A stretch of DNA of 16,223 bases, taken from the NCBI GenBank assembly GCA_035493835.1, contig DATJHO010000173.1:1-16223 (forward strand), given 5' to 3'. The notes beneath the pieces are model-generated. The model saw only the letters and a list, made by a program, of their open reading frames with translations, had not been told where the DNA came from and searched no databases. The stretch comes from DASZTU01 sp035493835 (GTDB lineage: Bacteria > Pseudomonadota > Alphaproteobacteria > Rhizobiales > Devosiaceae). The position numbers were made by a program, and so were the translations under genes. Below, piece after piece: positions 12,081 to 16,223 of this stretch. Numbering within the stretch: the stretch's first letter is position 1; every line of letters starts with the position of its first letter.

Positions 12081-13295
12081 CTACCTCAGCCCGAACTCGG
12101 CGTGCTCCAACGCCCGCATCACGCCGCGCAGCTCGGCCAGGCCCTTCAGCCGGCCGATGATGGGATAGCCGGGCTGCGAGCGGCGGTTCAGGTCGTCGAC
12201 GATGTCCTGGCCGTGGTCGGGCCGCATCGGGATCTGATGGTCGGGGCGGCCGGCCGCCTTGCGCTTGTTCTCCTCGGCGACGATGGCGGCGATCAGCGCC
12301 ACCATGTCGGTATCCCCGCCCAGATGCTCGGCCTCGTAGAACGAGCCCATCACCGCGTTACCGTCGCGCTTCACGTTCCTGAGATGCAGGAAATGCACCT
12401 TGTCGCCCAGGCGCTGCATCATGCCGGGGAGGTCATTGTCCGGACGCGCACCCAGCGAGCCCGAGCAGAGCGTCGCGCCATTGGACGGGCTGTCGATGGA
12501 GGAAAGGATCGCCGTGTAGTCGGCCTCTGTCGACATGACGCGGGGCAGGCCGAGCAGCGAGAACGGCGGATCATCCGGGTGACAGGCGAACTTCAGATCG
12601 AGCTTTTCAGCCAGCGGAATGACCTCGCTCAAAAAGTCGATAAAGTGCTTGCGCAACTGTTCGGGGGAAATGTCGCCATATTCGGCGAGGTGCTCGCGCA
12701 CGCGGTCCATGCTCATGGTTTCGGTCGAGCCGGGCAGCGCCGTGGTGATGTTGCGGGCGAGCGTCTGCTTTTGATCGTCGCTCATCCGGGAGAAGCGGCG
12801 CGCCGCCTCGTCGGTGATCTCGTTGGTGTAGTCGCCCTCGGCGCCCTGGCGCTCCAGCAGGTGGATGTCGAACACGGCGAAATCGTTGATGTCGAACCGC
12901 ATGCAGGTGCCGCCGCTCGCGACCTCGTAGCGGAGGTCGGTGCGGGTCCAGTCGAGCACCGGCATGAAATTGTAGCAGATCACCTTGAGCCCGGCGGCCG
13001 CCACGTTCTCCATGCTGGTTTTGTAATTGGCGATGTGCTCGCGCCAGGGGCCCTTTTGCTTCTTGATGTCCTCGGAGACTGGCAGGCTCTCGATCACATC
13101 CCAGGCGATGCCGGAAGGTTTTCCGTCCTTGCGGAAAGCAATTTCCTGCTGGCGCTGGCGGATTTCCTCCGGCGTCCACACCACGCCGTTAGGCACGTGA
13201 TGCAGGGCCGAAACGATGCCCTGGGCACCCGCCTGCACCACGTCATCGATGCTGGCGATATCCTTCGGCCCGAACCAACGCCAAGTCTGTCTCAC
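12081..13295 (-). CDS. uxuA: Mannonate dehydratase UxuA, 404 aa
   Basis: Dehydrates D-mannonate to 2-keto-3-deoxygluconate in glucuronate catabolism; a cytoplasmic TIM-barrel enzyme that needs Mn2+ or Fe2+. Family blocks are RQTWRWFGPKD at the N-terminus, ALHHVPNG (30-37), FACHPDDPPFSLLGLPRV (236-253), LCSGSLGARPDNDL (277-289 region), HFLHLRNVKRD (301-311) and IPMRPDHGQ (355-363), the last two carrying metal and substrate ligands. Length is close to the usual 390-400 residues. GTG 13295 is chosen because AGGAG (13302-13306) lies 6 bases upstream and the product then begins exactly at the conserved N-terminus, although the frame stays open to 13436. It stands without uxuB, uxuC or a GntR regulator in the window, 143 bases after the DUF4326 gene on the same strand. 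Confidence 0.96.
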   Translation of the reverse strand: MRQTWRWFGPKDIASIDDVVQAGAQGIVSALHHVPNGVVWTPEEIRQRQQEIAFRKDGKPSGIAWDVIESLPVSEDIKKQKGPWREHIANYKTSMENVAAAGLKVICYNFMPVLDWTRTDLRYEVASGGTCMRFDINDFAVFDIHLLERQGAEGDYTNEITDEAARRFSRMSDDQKQTLARNITTALPGSTETMSMDRVREHLAEYGDISPEQLRKHFIDFLSEVIPLAEKLDLKFACHPDDPPFSLLGLPRVMSTEADYTAILSSIDSPSNGATLCSGSLGARPDNDLPGMMQRLGDKVHFLHLRNVKRDGNAVMGSFYEAEHLGGDTDMVALIAAIVAEENKRKAAGRPDHQIPMRPDHGQDIVDDLNRRSQPGYPIIGRLKGLAELRGVMRALEHAEFGLR

Positions 13296-13301
13296 GTCAA
13301 A

Positions 13302-13306
13302 CTCCT
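13302..13306 (-). promoter_or_regulatory. Ribosome binding site that fixes the GTG start of uxuA
   Basis: AGGAG on the minus strand, 6 bases before GTG 13295. It supports a non-ATG start over the in-frame ATG at 13436, which would add 47 residues absent from the family. Confidence 0.75.
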
Positions 13307-13438
13307 GATTTTTTCCCAAGCCCCCGGCCGACAACTCGGCTGGGCGCCAAGCCGCATGGTCTTCTCCCAGCGGCGTGCTCGCGAGATACCCACTGCTCGT
13401 TTGCGGCCGCGCGGTCAACGGTCTCGTGACTGCCAAGG

Positions 13439-13828
13439 TTACCGCTCAATGCGCCCGCCCGTTTCCGCCGGATTGGCCAATTCGATCAGCAGGTCAGCGT
13501 GGCAGGGCTCGCCCGGCCGGCACCAGCAGGAAAGATTGTGGCCGCCGAGTTCGGCGATCAACTCGGCGGCTGGCGGCGGCGGCCGGCCGGGGTCCAGCGC
13601 GGGATCGAGCGAGCCCTCCATCCACTGGCGGTGCAGGGCCACTGCCCTTTGCTGCGCCACCTTTGGATCGAGGTTGAAGCGCCTGGCAATCTCGGCGATT
13701 TCGAAGGGGTTGCCCCATTTGCCGGGCCGGGTCACCATTTTCGCCGGCAGCCCATTCAGCGCCCGAGAAGTACCCTGCAGGTCAAATCCCTTGCGGCGCT
13801 GGAAGGTGATCCGCTGCGGCCAAGGCAT
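13439..13828 (-). CDS. DUF4326-domain protein, 129 aa
   Basis: A small soluble protein of the DUF4326 type: an N-terminal basic strand region (PQRITFQRRKGF), a central GKWGNPFEI block, and the diagnostic C-terminal block LSCWCRPGEPCHADLLIELAN with its C-x-C and a third cysteine next to a histidine. The biochemical function is unknown; the family occurs in bacteria and phages. The Cys/His cluster could bind metal, which is inference. ATG 13828 overlaps the stop of the upstream membrane-channel gene by one base (TGATG), and GGAGA lies 7 bases upstream, so the two are translationally coupled. A proline-rich loop (GRPPPPAA) precedes the C-terminal block. uxuA follows after 143 bases. Confidence 0.8.
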   Translation of the reverse strand: MPWPQRITFQRRKGFDLQGTSRALNGLPAKMVTRPGKWGNPFEIAEIARRFNLDPKVAQQRAVALHRQWMEGSLDPALDPGRPPPPAAELIAELGGHNLSCWCRPGEPCHADLLIELANPAETGGRIER

Positions 13829-14445
13829 CACCAGGTCTCCTTGTCGAAGACGAATTTCGGCATGCCCCATTTGTGGACGATGGCGAGGATGCGCAGCGGA
13901 AAACCGACGAGGAACGCCGCGGCAACCACCGCCTCGCGGGGAAAGCCGAATTTCAGGCCCGCAAGGTAGATCGCGCCGGTGACGATGGAAACCGTGGCGT
14001 AGAGCTCGCTCGAAAACAGCAGCGGCACTTCGTTGCAGAGGACATCGCGCAACACGCCGCCCACGCAGCCGGTGATCATGCCGGCAACGATGACGATGAT
14101 CGGCGGCTCGCCCAGCCCGATGGCGACATTGCAGCCGATCATGGTGAAGACGATCAGGCCCAGCGCGTCGAGGATCAGGAAGGTCCACCGCAGGCGAGCG
14201 ACGATCCGCGCCAGCGGAATGGTCGCCAGCGCCGCGACGCAGACGATCAGCAGCAGGTTGGGATCTTCAACCCAGCTCAGCGGATAATGGTTGAGCAGGA
14301 TATCCCGCGCCGATCCGCCGCCGAGCGCCGTGACGCAGGCGATGATGCAGACGCCGAACCAATCCATCCGGCGCCGGCCCGCCGCCAGCGCCGCGGTCAT
14401 CGCCGAGGCGGCGGTTGCGATGATGAAGATCGCCTCGAACAGCAT
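13828..14445 (-). CDS. TRIC/YadS-family (UPF0126) inner membrane channel protein, 205 aa
   Basis: An integral membrane protein with about seven hydrophobic spans and two copies of the family's glycine motif: ALGGGSARDILL in the first half and GCVGGVLRDVL in the second. This internal repeat is the hallmark of the UPF0126/YadS-YicG group, the bacterial relatives of trimeric intracellular cation channels. The physiological substrate is not certain; bacterial members have been linked to cation or small-solute transport, including glycine. ATG 14445 is chosen for GAGAGG 5 bases upstream; GTG 14457 is in frame and would add four residues. The stop overlaps the DUF4326 start. It follows the small secreted-protein gene by 54 bases, so the three leftward genes may form one transcript. 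Confidence 0.9.
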   Translation of the reverse strand: MLFEAIFIIATAASAMTAALAAGRRRMDWFGVCIIACVTALGGGSARDILLNHYPLSWVEDPNLLLIVCVAALATIPLARIVARLRWTFLILDALGLIVFTMIGCNVAIGLGEPPIIVIVAGMITGCVGGVLRDVLCNEVPLLFSSELYATVSIVTGAIYLAGLKFGFPREAVVAAAFLVGFPLRILAIVHKWGMPKFVFDKETW

Positions 14446-14499
14446 CTCGCCTCTCACTGCGCCCGATCCGGTCGGCGGGCAGCCTAGGCGCGCCCGTTC

Positions 14500-14946
14500 T
14501 TACTGGGCGTGCTGGAGGGTGACAACCTTGACCACGAACTGCCCGCAGCTCTTGTCGAGGCAGATGCCGTTAAGCCACGCTTGGCCGTTGCCGAACATCA
14601 CGCCCTGGTCGTTGACAAAGAGGTCCTGATATTTCTGGTTCTCGATGGCCGCAACGATATCTGCCGTCATGACGGCATCGTAGTTTTTGACGAAGCTCGC
14701 TGCCGAGCGGATGGTCTGCTTGCTGCCGCCGACCGAGACCACGATCGGATAGCGCACGAAGGCGGCGACATCCTCCCTGGAACCCGCCACCACCGCCTGC
14801 TGGAAGGCGGTGATCGCCGCCTCGTACTGGGCGTGGTCCCCGAGCACGTTGTCGATCCGGCCGTTCACGTCGGCCACGGATTGCGCGAGCGCCGGCGCCG
14901 AAAAAATGATAGCGGCCGCAACCGCAGCCAATCCAATAAATCGCAA
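14500..14946 (-). CDS. Small secreted (periplasmic) protein of unknown function, 148 aa
   Basis: An N-terminal signal peptide is clear: MRFIGLAAVAAAIIFSAPALA followed by Q, with a likely signal-peptidase I cut after residue 21, giving a mature protein of about 127 residues. Two cysteines five apart (GICLDKSCG, Cys129 and Cys134) could form a disulfide in the periplasm. The mature part (ITAFQQAVVAGSREDVAAFV; FVNDQGVMFGNGQAWLNGI) has the look of a small NTF2/SnoaL-like fold, but I cannot name a family. The start codon is TTG 14946, supported by the complete signal peptide and a GGGGA site 7-8 bases upstream; there is no in-frame ATG nearby. It is divergent from purU and first in the leftward cluster. 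Confidence 0.82.
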   Translation of the reverse strand: MRFIGLAAVAAAIIFSAPALAQSVADVNGRIDNVLGDHAQYEAAITAFQQAVVAGSREDVAAFVRYPIVVSVGGSKQTIRSAASFVKNYDAVMTADIVAAIENQKYQDLFVNDQGVMFGNGQAWLNGICLDKSCGQFVVKVVTLQHAQ

Positions 14947-15114
14947 AGCACGTTCCCCAATCTACACGGGCGCGAACGATACTGCCTTGCGAGGGCCTTG
15001 GCTACGCCGTGTTTTGGTCGCAATCGGCCGGCGCAATTGACTGGCGTGGCAGTTGACTTGGCGGTTTGGCCGCTGTTACCGAACCGCATCCTTCCCGGAC
15101 TGCCGGAGCCCACC

Positions 15115-15969
15115 ATGTCGCAGCGCAGTTACGTGCTGACCCTTTCCTGCGAAGATCGGCCGGGCATCGTCGCCGCCGTGAGCACCGAGCTGTACGCCAT
15201 TGGCGCCAATATTGCCGAGAGCAACCAGTTCTGGGACCGCCAGACCGGGCGCTTCTTCATGCGGCTGGCCTTCACCACGCCCGAAACGGTCGAGCGCGAT
15301 GACGTCGAGCGGGTGTTGCGGCCGGCCTTCGAGCGCTTCGGCATGAAGACAGAGCTGATCGATGAGGCGCGCCGGCCTCGCCTCTTGATCCTCGTTTCCA
15401 AATTCGACCACGCCCTGCTCCACCTCATTTACCAGACCCGCGTCGGCTGGCTGAACGCGGACATCGCCGGCATCGTCTCCAACCATGAGGACAGCCGTCG
15501 GACCGCGGAAAATGAGGGCATTCCCTACCACTACTGGCCGGTGACGGCCGAAACCAAGGCGGCGCAGGAGGAGCAAATCCTGAACCTGGCGACGCAGAGC
15601 GGCGCGGACCTCGTCGTGCTCGCCCGCTACATGCAGGTGCTCTCGAACAACCTCGCGACCCGGCTCTACGGCAAGGCAATCAACATCCACCACTCGTTCC
15701 TGCCCAGTTTCAAGGGCGCAAAGCCCTACCATCAGGCGCATGAGCGCGGGGTGAAGCTGATCGGCGCCACCGCGCATTACGTCACGCCCGACCTCGATGA
15801 AGGCCCGATCATCGAGCAGGAAACCGCGCGGGTGAACCACGCCATGAGCCCGGACGATCTGATCGCGGCCGGCAGGGACATCGAATCGCGGGTGCTGGCG
15901 CGGGCGGTAAAGCTTCATATCGAGAGTCGCATCATGCTCAATGGTCGCAAGACCGTTGTGTTCGGCTGA
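15115..15969 (+). CDS. purU: Formyltetrahydrofolate deformylase PurU, 284 aa
   Basis: Hydrolyses 10-formyltetrahydrofolate to formate and tetrahydrofolate, balancing one-carbon pools; cytoplasmic. An N-terminal ACT domain (about 5-82; YVLTLSCEDRPGIVAAVSTE) is followed by a formyltransferase-fold domain (about 88-275). Catalytic-site residues of the family are visible: Asn190 and His192 in AINIHHSFLPSFKGAKPYHQ, and Asp228 in TPDLDEGPII. Length is normal for the family (about 280). ATG 15115 starts right before the ACT domain, with GGAG about 9 bases upstream; the frame open before it is antisense to the secreted-protein gene. It is divergent from that gene. I see no convincing promoter in 14947-15114. 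The next gene begins 95 bases downstream on the same strand. Confidence 0.95.
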   Translation: MSQRSYVLTLSCEDRPGIVAAVSTELYAIGANIAESNQFWDRQTGRFFMRLAFTTPETVERDDVERVLRPAFERFGMKTELIDEARRPRLLILVSKFDHALLHLIYQTRVGWLNADIAGIVSNHEDSRRTAENEGIPYHYWPVTAETKAAQEEQILNLATQSGADLVVLARYMQVLSNNLATRLYGKAINIHHSFLPSFKGAKPYHQAHERGVKLIGATAHYVTPDLDEGPIIEQETARVNHAMSPDDLIAAGRDIESRVLARAVKLHIESRIMLNGRKTVVFG

Positions 15970-16064
15970 GGATTGGCTTCACTGTGCTGGAAAATCTGCG
16001 AGCGGCCCAGGGCGAGAATTCCCGTTCGCACGGGCTCCGTTAGGCTGGAGGTCAAGGGGAAGAC

Positions 16065-16223
16065 ATGGCTGATTTGATCGTTCCGGTAATTCTGGCCGGT
16101 GGGCAGGGGACGCGGCTGTGGCCGCTGTCGCGCTCGTCGCGGCCCAAACAGTTCCTCGACCTGACGGGCGATCTCAGCCTGTTCGAGCAGACGCTGCGCC
16201 GGGTTTCGGACCCCGCCCGCTAC
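16065..16223 (+). CDS. manC: Mannose-1-phosphate guanylyltransferase, N-terminal 53 residues, runs off the right edge
   Basis: The nucleotidyltransferase signature LAGGQGTRLWPLSRSSRPKQ lies at about residues 10-29, right where it occurs in GDP-mannose pyrophosphorylases (ManC/CpsB/AlgA), which make GDP-mannose from mannose-1-phosphate and GTP for polysaccharide synthesis. LWPLSR rather than the LxPLT seen in glucose-type enzymes favours mannose-1-phosphate. ATG 16065 has AGGGGA 6 bases upstream. Only 53 codons are in the window, so it cannot be seen whether a C-terminal phosphomannose isomerase domain is present. Confidence 0.88.
   Translation, partial: MADLIVPVILAGGQGTRLWPLSRSSRPKQFLDLTGDLSLFEQTLRRVSDPARY

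Noticed and set aside
11799..13982. Long plus-strand open frame of 727 codons across uxuA and the DUF4326 gene
   Set aside because: It is antisense to clear homologues (UxuA, DUF4326 and part of the channel gene) and has the low-complexity Arg/Gly/Ala composition of a high-GC shadow frame.
15037..15080. Two TTGACT boxes before purU as a promoter
   Set aside because: Neither has an acceptable -10 at the right distance; spacing and downstream sequence are too poor to support a call.

Overview
The window looks like a piece of chromosome from a high-GC alphaproteobacterium, most likely of the order Hyphomicrobiales. A Devosia-like genus is my best guess, by inference only. The evidence is a complete PhyR-NepR-EcfG general stress response (GSR) cassette, which is restricted to Alphaproteobacteria, together with an HWE-family histidine kinase and several kinds of intergenic palindromic repeat common in that class. 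I saw no tRNA, rRNA, CRISPR array, transposase or prophage.

Region 1 (1-5018) is a purine-catabolism locus built around a divergent control region. Leftward run uraH (hydroxyisourate hydrolase), xdhA and xdhB (xanthine dehydrogenase; xdhB runs off the left edge). Rightward runs a fused puuE-uraD gene (allantoinase plus OHCU decarboxylase). Together they cover xanthine to urate and 5-hydroxyisourate to allantoate. The urate-oxidising enzyme and xdhC are not in the window. A glutathione S-transferase gene (5214-5897) follows.

Region 2 (about 6250-11760) is a general stress response island. The core is ecfG and nepR (leftward), divergent from phyR (rightward), which ends at a clear intrinsic terminator. 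Beside it sit a single-domain receiver that has lost its phospho-acceptor aspartate and an HWE histidine kinase with GAF and PAS domains. Further left is a row of small membrane or envelope genes: a 51-aa membrane peptide, a DUF3309 protein, a DUF883 protein and a holin-superfamily-like protein. By eye I found four exact EcfG-type promoters (GGAAC-N16/17-CGTT) and one weaker one. Each lies upstream of one of these genes or gene groups, so the sensor, regulators and outputs appear to be tied into one feedback circuit.

Region 3 (about 11760-16223) is mixed housekeeping and accessory material. It holds a repeat-rich gap, uxuA (mannonate dehydratase, leftward), a translationally coupled pair (DUF4326 protein behind a TRIC/YadS-type membrane channel), a small secreted protein, purU (formyltetrahydrofolate deformylase, rightward) and the first 53 codons of a mannose-1-phosphate guanylyltransferase.

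The most notable features are the dense EcfG promoter set, the phospho-dead receiver whose stop codon overlaps that of ecfG, the 18-bp palindrome that places both divergent -35 elements back to back between nepR and phyR, and the families of perfect or near-perfect intergenic palindromes.
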